Positions 35,637 to 45,451 are shown, counted from the first letter of the stretch. The stretch is 64,000 nt of DNA from CAWIHK01 sp963835935 (GCA_963835935.1 CAWIHK010000006.1:310001-374000); one strand, 5' to 3'. Notes: generated by a model from the letters alone, not told the origin. Program-made: numbers and translations.

Positions 35637-36360
35637 TCTTATTATTCCTTCTGAAGGATAAAAATTTAACTTTCCTAAATGTCACTAAGCCAAAAAAGGA
35701 TTATTGTTTAACGAAATGCAAATGCATAATAATGAGAAAATTCAGCAAAGGCAAAGAATCTCTTGAATTAAAAATCGAGATTATTCAAAAAAATAAGAGA
35801 GGTCTTACATATCGGTGATTTCTTTTTGTTTATCTGGTCAAAAACTAACCTATTGCCGATGCGGCTGTTTAAGGGATAGTCTGATGTCTCTGTCTAAACG
35901 ACACTGCAGTACTCGAAACCTGATATTGAATCGGATTGTGCCACACCGCGCCGGCTCTGTTTGCGCAGTACGAAGGGAGATGCCGCTCCGCCTTAATGGA
36001 TATTGCTTGAGAGGCGGAGCTTTGAAATGATTTTTATGGCTTTACTATAATGATGTCATCCCGCCGCAGATTAAATTGCTTAGAGGCGGGATTCATTAAT
36101 CGGAGATGGATAGCCAAATGAAATTTCTTTTTTCTTTGGACGGGAAATCCCCCCTTCAACTGTTTTTCTAAAAATAGCTGGGGGGATGATATCATTATAA
36201 ATAGCGAATCAAATTAAATACAGAGCTCCCCTTCAATGCATTTCCAAATTGCGGGGGAGCGGCATCTTTTCCAACGCGAATTGAAATGACGTTGATGCGG
36301 GATTCATTCAATTATTACTATCAAATTGTTCATGTATTGAAACTTTAACTATAAGTAGCT
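35637..36360. other. 724-base gene-free region with a cluster of four hairpins
   Basis: Apart from the hairpin cluster (35985–36260) I see no gene. Short open frames here lack family features and would cross the hairpins. The region separates the minus-strand lipoprotein pair from the plus-strand metal-uptake cluster and must contain both promoters, but no -35/-10 pair is convincing. Confidence 0.6.
35985..36260. repeat. Cluster of four hairpins with different but self-complementary stems
   Basis: Stems: GCTCCGCCT/AGGCGGAGC (35985–35993/36012–36020), ATCCCGCC/GGCGGGAT (36058–36065/36085–36092), ATCCCCCC/GGGGGGAT (36147–36154/36180–36187), GCTCCCC/GGGGAGC (36225–36231/36254–36260). The loops are A/T-rich. 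The linker between the first two resembles the linker between the two hairpins at 29436–29563. Stem changes are compensatory. Confidence 0.8.
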
Positions 36361-36720
36361 ATGTTATACTACATGATGAACGACATGCGAAGAAAAATAT
36401 TAAGCTCCTTTTTGATCTGCACGATTCTCCTGATGCTGTCGTCGCTGGAATACAACCACATTCATTTTCCACATTCATCGAAAAAAACAAATTTAGGAAT
36501 CTTACTTCGCTCGAATAACACTCAAGATAATCAAGCTTCACCGGAAGGCTGTTGCCTGCTGTGTATGCAAAGCATGCAGCATAGTTTGGTATTTTGGACT
36601 CAATCGGAATTTGTAAACGTTTTTCTTTTTTCATCGAATTTGCCTGTCGCACATTTCTGTTTTACTCATCACTGCGGAATATTTCACTCCGGGAAACGCG
36701 GTCCACCGGTTCTCTCGTAA
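36361..36720 (+). CDS. Small Cys/His-rich protein ending in RGPP, upstream of the metal-uptake genes
   Basis: A 119-aa protein (or ~111 aa from the ATG at 36385, MRRKILSSFLICTILLMLSS, which begins a signal-like helix). It contains scattered His and Cys (HIHFPH, CCLLCMQSMQHS, FCFTHHCG) and ends GKRGPPVLS. Small exported proteins with an RGPP/RAPP ending are often encoded beside metal-uptake or TonB-receptor genes; this is pattern recognition, not a firm family call. It is followed 40 bases later by the outer-membrane protein of the zinc/manganese cluster. A metal-binding role fits both composition and context. Confidence 0.55.
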   Translation: MLYYMMNDMRRKILSSFLICTILLMLSSLEYNHIHFPHSSKKTNLGILLRSNNTQDNQASPEGCCLLCMQSMQHSLVFWTQSEFVNVFLFSSNLPVAHFCFTHHCGIFHSGKRGPPVLS

Positions 36721-36760
36721 GCTCTTTTCTCAATCACATAAATTTTAATGGAGGATTATT

Positions 36761-37894
36761 ATGATCCAGTTCATAACAAGGAAATCCTCGGCAGCGGTAT
36801 GGCTCAATGTCGTTCTCATGTGCGTCTGCGTCGCGCAGACTACGGTCAGCCCGGATATAAGCGTCATTCCTAGATTCAAAATGGAATCAAACGATGGCGA
36901 GCAATTGCCCGCGGAACGAAAGTTTAGCCGGCCGGATTTTACATTTGAAGAACTTGAAATCGCCATACAATCATATTTGAATCCCTTTTCAAAGGGTGAT
37001 ATCATTATGACAGTGCCGGGACCGGATATTGAAAATTCACGATTAGGAATTGAAGAAGCGTATGTGACTGTCCTTCGGGGATTACCGCTTGACCTCAACA
37101 TGAAAGTTGGAAAGTATAGGGCTGAATTTGGAAAGATTAACACGCAACATCCGCATGCATGGCCATTCGTTACGCCGCCGCTGATGATGCAGCGTTTTCT
37201 CGGAGATGCGGTGAACGATCTCGGCATTTCGGCAAGCGCTGTTTTTCCAACCGGAGACATTTACACTCGATTGAACGTCGATCTATTGCGGGGTAATTAT
37301 CTTCCGGGAACTGTCGGATTGATCGACACAACTGGAAATAAACCGGATTATTCTCCGGCGGCAAGGTTGATGGGATTCTTTTCACTATCCGAACACAGCG
37401 ATCTTGAAACCGGTGCGAGTATGCTGACCGGCATTCACGATCCGTATGACAAACTGCGTTTCTGGTACTGGAATTTCGATTTCAAGTACAAGTATCGGCC
37501 GTCGAGTTATACATCGCTGGTGATTCAAGGTGAATATCTTTTTAACAATCGATCGGTTATGGATTCTGTTCCGTTTCTCAATGGGCTTGTCAAAGAATTT
37601 CAGCGTGATGTCATCAACTCATCTGGCGTGTATCTTTACGCTGATTATCAATTTTACAAAATATATTCGATCGGCGGAAGACTCGATTGGAGTCAATCAC
37701 CTTACAGCACAGCCGATTGGGCGAATGGATTTGCGGTTTTCGCGGGTTATTATCCTGTGGAAGAAACACTCGGACTTCGTCTCCAATATCAATTGACAAG
37801 AGAAACCGTGAAAGGTATCCGTCAAGAACCTGTGAACACGATATCATTGCAATTGCTGTTTTCACTTGGTCCGCATAAAGCACATCCATTCTAG
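36761..37894 (+). CDS. Outer-membrane barrel protein of the metal-uptake cluster
   Basis: A 377-aa exported protein; GGAGGA precedes the ATG and a signal peptide ends near VCVAQ. The mature part is rich in alternating beta-strands typical of a porin-like barrel (LEIAIQSYLNPFSKGDIIMT, EEAYVTVLRGLPLDLNMKVG, LGLRLQYQLTRETV). It includes the segment GKYRAEFGKINTQHPHAWPF, whose His-Pro-His recurs in barrel proteins found next to zinc ABC transporters. It probably provides metal passage across the outer membrane. The metal (Zn or Mn) and any TonB dependence cannot be decided, and no plug domain is visible. Confidence 0.65.
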   Translation: MIQFITRKSSAAVWLNVVLMCVCVAQTTVSPDISVIPRFKMESNDGEQLPAERKFSRPDFTFEELEIAIQSYLNPFSKGDIIMTVPGPDIENSRLGIEEAYVTVLRGLPLDLNMKVGKYRAEFGKINTQHPHAWPFVTPPLMMQRFLGDAVNDLGISASAVFPTGDIYTRLNVDLLRGNYLPGTVGLIDTTGNKPDYSPAARLMGFFSLSEHSDLETGASMLTGIHDPYDKLRFWYWNFDFKYKYRPSSYTSLVIQGEYLFNNRSVMDSVPFLNGLVKEFQRDVINSSGVYLYADYQFYKIYSIGGRLDWSQSPYSTADWANGFAVFAGYYPVEETLGLRLQYQLTRETVKGIRQEPVNTISLQLLFSLGPHKAHPF

Positions 37895-38028
37895 ATAATG
37901 AAGAATGTCGATTTGCGAATGGAGAATTGAAGTTACGATGAACGGAAATCATGTATTACAACGAAAGCTCTATATAGAAAATTGGAGAATGAGCTTTATC
38001 AAAAGGATTTCGATAAAGGAATGAATAT

Positions 38029-38910
38029 ATGAAAAAATTAATAATGGTAATTTTATCTATTGTAGCTTTTACGACTCTGGCACTATCTGAAGTGAAAGTT
38101 GTTACTTCTCTTCCGGACATTGCCGATATCGTGAAAGAGATTGGAAAAGAAAAAGTGAAGGTCGATCACATCGTGCAGGGAAATCAAAATCCGCATTACA
38201 TCGATGTGAAGCCGAGTTATATGCTGCGGTTGAAATCTGCCGACATTTTTTTTACAATCGGAATGGAACTCGAGATGTGGGCACCGCAAATTATCGACGG
38301 CTCGCGGAATGATCATCTTCAGGTAATCGATCTCTCGAAAAATATTTCAAAACTCGAAGTGCCTGAACGGCTCGATGCAAGTCAGGGCGATGTACATCGT
38401 TTTGGCAATCCGCATTACTGGCTCGATCCAAGAAATATTCGAATCATCAGTGGTGAAATCGTCACGGCTCTTGCGAGTGTCTCTCCATCCGATGAACAAT
38501 ATTTTAAAGAAAACGCTGAAGCATATCTCAAACGGCTTGATATAAAAATAAAAGAGTGGGAAGATGAAGCGCGCCAACTAAAAAATGTGAAGATAATAAC
38601 ATTCCACAAAAGCTGGTCGTATTTTGCAAACTGGCTTGGATTGGATGTGGTTGATTATATCGAACCGCAACCGGGCATTCAGCCGAGTCCGAGTCACACG
38701 GCGGAGTTGATTCGAAAGGTTCGTCAATTTGGAATTAAAGTGATCGCTGTTGAACAGTTTTACGACACGAGCGCTCCTGAAGAAATCGCGCGAGTTACCG
38801 GTGCTAAAGTAGTGCCATTGATTACTTCGGTCGGCGGCGCTCCGGAAACGACAAATTATATTAATCTTATGGATTACAATATACGCACGCTGATTGCGGT
38901 TTGTAAATAA
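38029..38910 (+). CDS. Zinc/manganese-type ABC transporter substrate-binding protein
   Basis: A 293-aa periplasmic A-I (ZnuA/TroA-type) binding protein with a signal peptide (MKKLIMVILSIVAFTTLALS) and ribosome site AAAGGAA. Metal ligands expected for the family are present: His in QNPHYIDVKPS (~55), His in GNPHYWLDP (~128) and His in TFHKSW (~193). The fourth position falls near VIAVEQFYDTSAP (~242), where an acidic residue is available. There is no long His-rich loop between strands, which in ZnuA proteins marks zinc; this leaves Mn or Fe possible. It lies 10–13 bases upstream of the ATPase gene. Confidence 0.9.
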   Translation: MKKLIMVILSIVAFTTLALSEVKVVTSLPDIADIVKEIGKEKVKVDHIVQGNQNPHYIDVKPSYMLRLKSADIFFTIGMELEMWAPQIIDGSRNDHLQVIDLSKNISKLEVPERLDASQGDVHRFGNPHYWLDPRNIRIISGEIVTALASVSPSDEQYFKENAEAYLKRLDIKIKEWEDEARQLKNVKIITFHKSWSYFANWLGLDVVDYIEPQPGIQPSPSHTAELIRKVRQFGIKVIAVEQFYDTSAPEEIARVTGAKVVPLITSVGGAPETTNYINLMDYNIRTLIAVCK

Positions 38911-38922
38911 AAAGGGGGAGTG

Positions 38923-39696
38923 GTGAATCCATTAATAGAATTAAAGAGTGTCACCGTTGGATATGGAGAAAAATGTATCCTTGATGATATTCAATTGCAA
39001 ATCTTTCCAAATGATTATGTTGGAATTGTAGGTCCGAACGGATCTGGAAAGACAACACTGTTGAGAACTATACTGGGAATTATTCCTTCGGTGAGCGGCA
39101 CAGTATCGCTGATGGCGCCGGATGGAAAGCCGATCCGTTTCGGTTACGTACCGCAGCGTGAAACGATCAACACCGTTCTTCCATATACCGCCGAGCAAGT
39201 TGTTGCGATGGCTAAATATCGGCAGCTTGGTATTTTCAAAAGAATATCATCCGCCGATCGCGAAATCATCCGACGAAGCATGCAGCATGTCGATATCGGT
39301 CAGTTGGCTGAAGTTCCATTCAAAGATTTATCGGGCGGACAGAAGCAGCGTGTGCTCATCGCCCGCGCGTTGGCGATGGAACCCGACGTTCTCGTTCTCG
39401 ATGAACCTACAAACGGTATGGATCTCTCGGCGCGCACAGCAATTCTTGAATTGATAGAAAAACTTCATACCGAAGATCGTCTCACTGTGATTTTGGTAAG
39501 TCATGTGCTGAGCGATGTAGCTGATTACGCGCACCGAATAGTTCTTCTCGAGGAGGGAATATTTCAAGTCGGCTCCGTTGAAGAAATCTTAACCGAAAAA
39601 AATCTCAGCAGTGTGTATCGCAGGCCGATTTATGTCGGTTCATTGCACGGAAGCACCGTCATTCATGCGGGAGGAGAACATAATGGGATACAGTGA
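38923..39696 (+). CDS. Metal ABC transporter ATP-binding protein
   Basis: A 257-aa nucleotide-binding subunit (ZnuC/TroB type). The start is GTG at 38923 (or the adjacent GTG at 38920), after GGGGGAG. Visible: Walker A GPNGSGKTTLL (~residue 35), Q-loop region YVPQRE, signature LSGGQKQRVLIARAL (~138), Walker B DVLVLDEPTNGMD and the switch His in LVSHVLSD. It overlaps the permease gene by 14 bases. Together with the binding protein and permease it forms a complete importer. Confidence 0.93.
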   Translation: MNPLIELKSVTVGYGEKCILDDIQLQIFPNDYVGIVGPNGSGKTTLLRTILGIIPSVSGTVSLMAPDGKPIRFGYVPQRETINTVLPYTAEQVVAMAKYRQLGIFKRISSADREIIRRSMQHVDIGQLAEVPFKDLSGGQKQRVLIARALAMEPDVLVLDEPTNGMDLSARTAILELIEKLHTEDRLTVILVSHVLSDVADYAHRIVLLEEGIFQVGSVEEILTEKNLSSVYRRPIYVGSLHGSTVIHAGGEHNGIQ

Positions 39697-40519
39697 AATT
39701 ATCATGACAATTGTAAATGAATTCCCGTATGCGTTGTTCGCGAGTATCATGGTCGGGATACTTTGCGCGTTTCTCGGCGTCTACATCGTTGCGAAAAAGG
39801 TTGTATTTCTTGGCGCTACGTTGACGCAGATTTCTGTGCTCGGATTGGCGCTCACGTTTTTGCCCTGGTATTCATTTCTTGGCCACACGATCGGGATGCT
39901 GTTCATCACTCTTGTTGCCGTAATGATTCTTGCCAGATTTCTGACAGAGAAAAAAATTCCGAAGGATACCGTGCTTGGAATTTCGTTCGTGGTAGCGATT
40001 GCGGCGAGAACACTGATCATCGCAAAAACTGCAAAAGTAGAAATCTCAGAAATTGAAAATTTGTTGAGAGGAGATATTTTATTCGTCCTGCCGGAATTGT
40101 TTTATCTGCTGGTTGGAGTTTTCGCCGCGGCATTTTTGGTGCATCTGATTTTTTATCGCCAGTTTATGTTGATCACATTCGATCCCGAAACCGCACAGAC
40201 ACAAGGATACCGAGTCTCGGTGTGGGATAGTCTTTTTTATATTCTGACGGCACTTGTCATCGCCGTCACGACTCACATTGTCGGCGATATGTTCGTTTTC
40301 GGTTTTCTAGTTATACCGACTGCAACCGCGCTCTTGATTTCGAAAAAAGTTTCTCGCATTTTCATAATAGCGGTGCTTATCGGAGCTGTAACGCCGATCA
40401 TCGGATTGATTTTGGCATTTAAGTTCGACGTTCCATCGTCGCCTGCAATTGTGGGTGTGGCGGCGATTGTGCTGTGCATAACATGGCTGTCGAGTATTGT
40501 AAGAATGAGAAAAGGTTAG
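39683..40519 (+). CDS. Metal ABC transporter permease (ZnuB/TroC family)
   Basis: A 278-aa membrane protein with about eight hydrophobic helices. The ATG at 39683 (MGYSEI) is chosen because GGAGGAG lies 6 bases upstream; a longer frame reaches back into the ATPase gene. Family features: an early IMVGILCAFLGVYIVAKKVV, the coupling region around RGDILFVLPELF, and FGFLVIPTATALLI. The tail after it (40520 on) carries a tiny open frame and no clear terminator. Confidence 0.92.
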   Translation: MGYSEIIMTIVNEFPYALFASIMVGILCAFLGVYIVAKKVVFLGATLTQISVLGLALTFLPWYSFLGHTIGMLFITLVAVMILARFLTEKKIPKDTVLGISFVVAIAARTLIIAKTAKVEISEIENLLRGDILFVLPELFYLLVGVFAAAFLVHLIFYRQFMLITFDPETAQTQGYRVSVWDSLFYILTALVIAVTTHIVGDMFVFGFLVIPTATALLISKKVSRIFIIAVLIGAVTPIIGLILAFKFDVPSSPAIVGVAAIVLCITWLSSIVRMRKG

Positions 40520-40523
40520 ATAA

Positions 40524-40613
40524 ATGGCGACAAATTACTATGACAGCGAATATCTGCAGAAAAAAGTGGTCAAATATTTATTCAGACAAATTCCATCCCT
40601 GACGGGATTCTGA
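40524..40613 (+). CDS. Tiny open frame after the permease gene, possibly a gene remnant
   Basis: A 29-codon frame (MATNYYDSEYLQKKVVKYLF...) starts 5 bases after the permease stop, with AAAGG upstream. It is too short to classify. It could be a real small peptide or the 5' remnant of a truncated gene that once ended this operon. Confidence 0.3.
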   Translation: MATNYYDSEYLQKKVVKYLFRQIPSLTGF

Positions 40614-40893
40614 TTTTAATTTATTTATAAACGCTAACAAGATTTCATTCCTATGGGATTATCCACAAACGCCTTACGAATTTATGCAGCACTGTTTGTT
40701 TTATGCTCAATAACGCCTCAGGTGTGCGACCTTCTGCCTATAGTACCACTGTGTCGGTAGTAATATCTGGATTTTTAAAAAAATAAGTTCCATAGAAATA
40801 AAATATGAAACATGCTTGAAATCTGTCATTAAAAATGTGAAAGCAAAATAACTATCAATAAAGGTTTTTTTGCCATTATCCGATAATAATAGA
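40614..40893. other. Gene-free stretch upstream of the hybrid kinase
   Basis: These ~280 bases contain no supported gene. I see no terminator for the metal operon and no clear promoter; the last ~60 bases are A/T-rich. Confidence 0.5.
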
Positions 40894-43800
40894 ATGAGGA
40901 TGAGTATTAAATTAAAAAAGGTGGTCGTCGTCTGGGGCATGGCCACTATTTTTTTGATTTCCCCATCCTATTCTCAGATGGGTGAGGTTCAATTCGAAAG
41001 GATATCCATCGAATCCGGATTATCTCAGAGTACGGTATTATGTATATGTCAAGACAGCAAGGGGTTTTTATGGTTTGGGACTTATGAAGGTCTCAATCGG
41101 TATGATGGATATACTTTTAAGGTTTATAAAAACGATCCTGCAATCCCATATAGTCTGAGCGAAAAAAATGTTGACTATATCATTGAGGATCATTTAGGCG
41201 TACTCTGGGTTGGTACAGAAAATGGCCTCAATCGATTTGATCGGGAAAAAGAGCGGTTCATTTCCTACAAAAACAATCCGAATGACACGAACAGTCTAAG
41301 CAATAATTTTATTCGTTATCTCTATGAAGATCGATCGGGAATACTTTGGATAGGTACTCAGGGTGGAGGACTCAATCAGTTCGACAGAAAGAATGAGAAA
41401 TTTATCCATTACGAAAATGATCCGAACAATCCAAAAAGTCTGAGTAACAATAATGTATTATCGATTCTTGAAGATAGCTATGGACATCTCTGGATTGGCA
41501 CCGACTACGGATTGAATTATTTTGACCGGGAAAAAGGTGAATTCATCCAATATCTAAATGATCCTCACGATCCTCGCAGCATAAGTCATAATAGCATCTG
41601 GAGAATCTCCGAAGATCGTGAAGGGAGTCTGTGGATAGGGACATGGGGAGGCGGATTGATTCGTTTTGATCCTCAACAGAATCGGTTTGTCACTTATAGG
41701 AACGATCCGAAAAATCCAAATAGTTTAAGTAACAATATTGTGAGAGCTATTTATGAGGATCACGACGGAAATCTTTGGATAGGCACCGATGGCGGAGGGC
41801 TCGATAAATTTGTTCCTGGTCCTAAAGTTGGAGGGAAAGATCACTTTATTCATTATCAAAACAATCCTCAAGATCCTGCGAGTCTGAGCGGTAATTCGGT
41901 GCTTTCAATCTTTGAAGATAAGTTGGGTATATTGTGGATAGGAACAAATTTTGACGGTATCGATAAATATAATTCGAAAAAAAGTCAATTCAGTCTCTAT
42001 AGAAATCATCCCGATGATGTGAACAGCTTATGTAAGAATACGGTACTTGCTGTTTGCGAGGATAGCCAGGGAATGATCTGGATCGGAACCAATGGCGGAG
42101 GTTTAGATTGTTTCGATCGAAAGAAAAATCGATTTACACACTATGTTTATGATCCGAAAAATCCTTACAGTATAAGTAATAACACGATCAGAAGTATCTT
42201 CGAAGATCGGCACAAACGGTTGTGTATTGGTACGGATAATGGGTTTAATTATTTTAACAGGGAAGAAGGAAAATTTATCCGCTATCAAAATGATCCAAAT
42301 AATCCCCACAGCATAAGTCATAATGGCATTTGGAGAATCTGCGAAGATCGGGCGGGGAATTTGTGGTTAGGAACCTTCGGCGGAGGATTAAATCGATTTG
42401 ATTATACAAAGGGAGAATTTACTCGTTATATTCACGATCCAAATGACCCGAAAAGTATTAGCGATTATTCTGTTTGGACAATGTATGAAGATTCTTACGG
42501 CAACTTTTGGATTGGAACCTTTTTGGAAGGCTTAGACCGTTTTGATCGTGAAAAAGGAATATTTTTTCATTATCGGCCCGATAGTCGGGATTCCAACAGC
42601 ATATGTGATAAAAAAGTTATTAGTCTCTATGAAGATCACGCAGGATGTTTCTGGGTAGGTACATCTAACGGTCTTGATAAATTTGATCGTAATGCCAGAA
42701 CTTTCCATCAATACAGCAAAATTGACGGATTGCCAAACAATAATATACAAGGAATACTGGAAGACGATCATGGAAATCTCTGGATGGGCACCACTCATGG
42801 ATTATCCAAATTTAATCCCCGTACAATTAAATTTTCAAATTACTATGAAAGTTATGGACTTCAAAGCAATGAGTTTGGTACAAACACATGTTGTAAACTT
42901 AAAAGCGGAGAGATGATCTTTGGAGGAATGAACGGCTTCAATATTTTTTATCCTGATAGTATACATGCTGATACTTCTCGCCCACCAGTTGTGATCACAG
43001 ATTTCCAAATCTTTAATAAACCTGTTCCTGTTGGTGAGGGAGTTGATGGACGCACAATTCTTCAGCGATCCATCTCAGAATGCGATGAGATTCATCTTTC
43101 TTATAAAGACAATGTTTTTTCTTTTGAATTCGCAGGCCTTCATTATGTTTCACCGAAGGGTAATCTCTATGCATATATGATGGAAGGATTCGAAAAAGAA
43201 TGGATTTACACTGATGCAAATAGACGTTTTGTGACATATACAAATTTGCCGGGAGGGATATATACATTTCGTGTCAAAGCTTCAAATAATCAAGGCACAT
43301 GGAATAATGAGGGAACTTCCATTCGCATCATCATCACTCCTCCTTTTTGGAAAACAATTTGGTTCTACGGAATTTTGCTCGTTGTTATTGCAGGCATAGT
43401 TTACTGGGTTTTTCAATGGCGAGTGCAAGCCAGAGATTTAGCGGCACAAAGACGCATGGATGCAGCTCTTACAAAAGAGCGCAACCTCATTCGAACATTG
43501 ATCGATAATCTGCCGGACGCGGTATATGTAAAAGATGCTCAATGCCGCAAGGTGATTGCGAATTTAGCCGATGTGCACTATATGGGTTTGGAATCGGAGG
43601 CTGAAGTCTTGGGAAAAAATGATTACGATTTCTATCCGTCAGAAATAGCGTCGAGTATCTATGACGATGATCAATCTGTAATTCAGACTGGTCAACCGAT
43701 ACTCAACAAGGAGGAATTATATATAGACAAAGAGGGCAACAAGCATTGGACACTTATTTCCAAACTGCCATTGAGGGATGGAAAGAGTCGTATCACCGGA

Positions 43801-45429
43801 CTTGTTGGTGTACGCCGAGAAATTACACAACAAAAGCGTGAAGAGGCTTTACTGAAAGCAAAGGAAGCTGCAGAGGCGGCAACAGAAGCAAAGTCCCGAT
43901 TCCTTGCGGTGATGAGTCATGAAATCCGGACTCCGATGAATGGTATTCTAGCTGTCACTGAGTTACTGCTGATGACTCAACTCACTGCGAGGCAGAAAGA
44001 ATTAATCGACACCATGCAGTCGAGCGGAAAATTGCTTCTAACAATCATCAACGATATTTTGGACCTTTCAAAGATCGAATACGGAGATCTTGAATTTCAT
44101 TTGCAACCAACGAACCTACGAGAATGTTTACAGGAAGTGTGCGGTCTGCTGAAATCGCAATCAGTAAAAAAAGGAATCGGGCTTTCACTCACAATAGATT
44201 CTCAGGTACCCTCGACTGTCATTACAGATAAAGCGCGCATGATGCAGGTGCTCTTTAACATTACCGGGAATGCTGTTAAGTTTACAGACGAGGGGGAAGT
44301 TTCGGTCACGGTAAGTGCTGAGAAAATTGAAAATGAATCCTGCCGGTTGATTTTTACGGTAAAGGATACAGGAATAGGCATGCTGCCGGAGGATATGGAA
44401 AATCTTTTCAAGCCGTTTACCCAGATCGATTCTTCAAAGACTCGCAAATATGGCGGTACAGGATTAGGGTTAGCGATCGCATCAAAAATTGCTGAAAAGA
44501 TGGGGGGAGAAATAAACGCCCGCAGTGAAATAGGAATAGGTTCCACATTCTATTTTACTCTCGTTGTTCCGATAGTTGAAGAAACGGATTCTCCGAAGAA
44601 GGAAAGCGATGCAGAGAAACATCAATATCAACGGCCTGCATCCAGCCAAGTTAAAACGTCGTTAAAAATTCTTGTCGCAGAGGATAATTTAACAAACCAA
44701 TTTGTTATTCGCCAAACTCTAATGAATTTCGGCTACCAATGCGACGTCGTGTCGAATGGAATAGAGGCGGTGGAGGCAGAGAAGAAATCACACTACGACG
44801 TGATTTTTATGGATATTCACATGCCGAAGTTAGATGGTTATAAGGCAGCGACGCAGATTGTTGAAATGAGAAAGAACCAAAAGATGCCGACTATCATCGC
44901 ACTCACGGCCGATGTAATTGATTCTGTAAAAGAACAATGCCTTGCGTGCGGGATGTCCTCTTTTCTTGCTAAACCGATTTCGATCAAAGAAATAAAAAAT
45001 ATTTTAGATCAATTAGAAAAAGAGAATTCGGGAACAACCGAAACATCGGCAATAGAAAATGACGCGACGGTAGTTTCGATCAAAGACCGGCTTTGCGCTC
45101 TCGGTTTCGATGCCGATCCATCGTTGGTTGTGAATTTTTTAGAGACTGTCTATTCGGACATGCAGACGAATGTCTACGATGCGAAAGCCGCGTATGAGTC
45201 GAACGATTCGGAATCGTTGAGGTTACATGTTCATTCCTTAAAAGGAGCCGCAACCAATGCTGGTGCGGCAGGCTTGGCGGATGTCTGCAAACGTATCGGT
45301 TTAAATGCGAACGGAAGTTTTTTAGAAGTGTTTAAGGAAGCATATGCTGAATTCGATGCATGGTGTTCTCAGACGTATCGAGCGTTGTTGTATGTCAAAG
45401 AAGAATTTTCCCGGCAAATGAAAACGTAA
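40894..45429 (+). CDS. Hybrid sensor histidine kinase with two beta-propellers (Reg_prop–Y_Y_Y–PAS–HisKA–HATPase–REC–Hpt)
   Basis: A 1511-aa membrane sensor; ATG at 40894 or 40900, followed by a signal or anchor helix ending SYSQ. About 14 propeller blades (LWIGT-type motifs, residues ~40–690) suggest two seven-bladed periplasmic propellers. Then a Y_Y_Y domain (~730–810), one TM helix (~820–845), and a PAS domain (~860–985). HisKA has FLAVMSHEIRTPMNG (His ~1009), and HATPase has DTGIGM and GGTGLGLAIASKIAEKMGG. A receiver domain has phospho-Asp in VIFMDIHMP (~1307). A final Hpt domain has HVHSLKGAA (His ~1447). All phosphorelay residues appear intact. The output partner is probably the REC–CheB protein 22 bases downstream. 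Confidence 0.95.
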   Translation: MRMSIKLKKVVVVWGMATIFLISPSYSQMGEVQFERISIESGLSQSTVLCICQDSKGFLWFGTYEGLNRYDGYTFKVYKNDPAIPYSLSEKNVDYIIEDHLGVLWVGTENGLNRFDREKERFISYKNNPNDTNSLSNNFIRYLYEDRSGILWIGTQGGGLNQFDRKNEKFIHYENDPNNPKSLSNNNVLSILEDSYGHLWIGTDYGLNYFDREKGEFIQYLNDPHDPRSISHNSIWRISEDREGSLWIGTWGGGLIRFDPQQNRFVTYRNDPKNPNSLSNNIVRAIYEDHDGNLWIGTDGGGLDKFVPGPKVGGKDHFIHYQNNPQDPASLSGNSVLSIFEDKLGILWIGTNFDGIDKYNSKKSQFSLYRNHPDDVNSLCKNTVLAVCEDSQGMIWIGTNGGGLDCFDRKKNRFTHYVYDPKNPYSISNNTIRSIFEDRHKRLCIGTDNGFNYFNREEGKFIRYQNDPNNPHSISHNGIWRICEDRAGNLWLGTFGGGLNRFDYTKGEFTRYIHDPNDPKSISDYSVWTMYEDSYGNFWIGTFLEGLDRFDREKGIFFHYRPDSRDSNSICDKKVISLYEDHAGCFWVGTSNGLDKFDRNARTFHQYSKIDGLPNNNIQGILEDDHGNLWMGTTHGLSKFNPRTIKFSNYYESYGLQSNEFGTNTCCKLKSGEMIFGGMNGFNIFYPDSIHADTSRPPVVITDFQIFNKPVPVGEGVDGRTILQRSISECDEIHLSYKDNVFSFEFAGLHYVSPKGNLYAYMMEGFEKEWIYTDANRRFVTYTNLPGGIYTFRVKASNNQGTWNNEGTSIRIIITPPFWKTIWFYGILLVVIAGIVYWVFQWRVQARDLAAQRRMDAALTKERNLIRTLIDNLPDAVYVKDAQCRKVIANLADVHYMGLESEAEVLGKNDYDFYPSEIASSIYDDDQSVIQTGQPILNKEELYIDKEGNKHWTLISKLPLRDGKSRITGLVGVRREITQQKREEALLKAKEAAEAATEAKSRFLAVMSHEIRTPMNGILAVTELLLMTQLTARQKELIDTMQSSGKLLLTIINDILDLSKIEYGDLEFHLQPTNLRECLQEVCGLLKSQSVKKGIGLSLTIDSQVPSTVITDKARMMQVLFNITGNAVKFTDEGEVSVTVSAEKIENESCRLIFTVKDTGIGMLPEDMENLFKPFTQIDSSKTRKYGGTGLGLAIASKIAEKMGGEINARSEIGIGSTFYFTLVVPIVEETDSPKKESDAEKHQYQRPASSQVKTSLKILVAEDNLTNQFVIRQTLMNFGYQCDVVSNGIEAVEAEKKSHYDVIFMDIHMPKLDGYKAATQIVEMRKNQKMPTIIALTADVIDSVKEQCLACGMSSFLAKPISIKEIKNILDQLEKENSGTTETSAIENDATVVSIKDRLCALGFDADPSLVVNFLETVYSDMQTNVYDAKAAYESNDSESLRLHVHSLKGAATNAGAAGLADVCKRIGLNANGSFLEVFKEAYAEFDAWCSQTYRALLYVKEEFSRQMKT

Positions 45430-45451
45430 CTGTTGTAGAAGGATAATGATT

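Noticed and set aside
35815..36030. Open frame of 71 codons before the hairpin cluster
   Set aside because: It runs through one of the hairpins, has no ribosome site and no recognisable domain.
40960..42800. Regularly spaced repeats that could be taken for a CRISPR or satellite
   Set aside because: They are the coding repeats of the propeller blades (LWIGT motif), in frame, of variable length and sequence.
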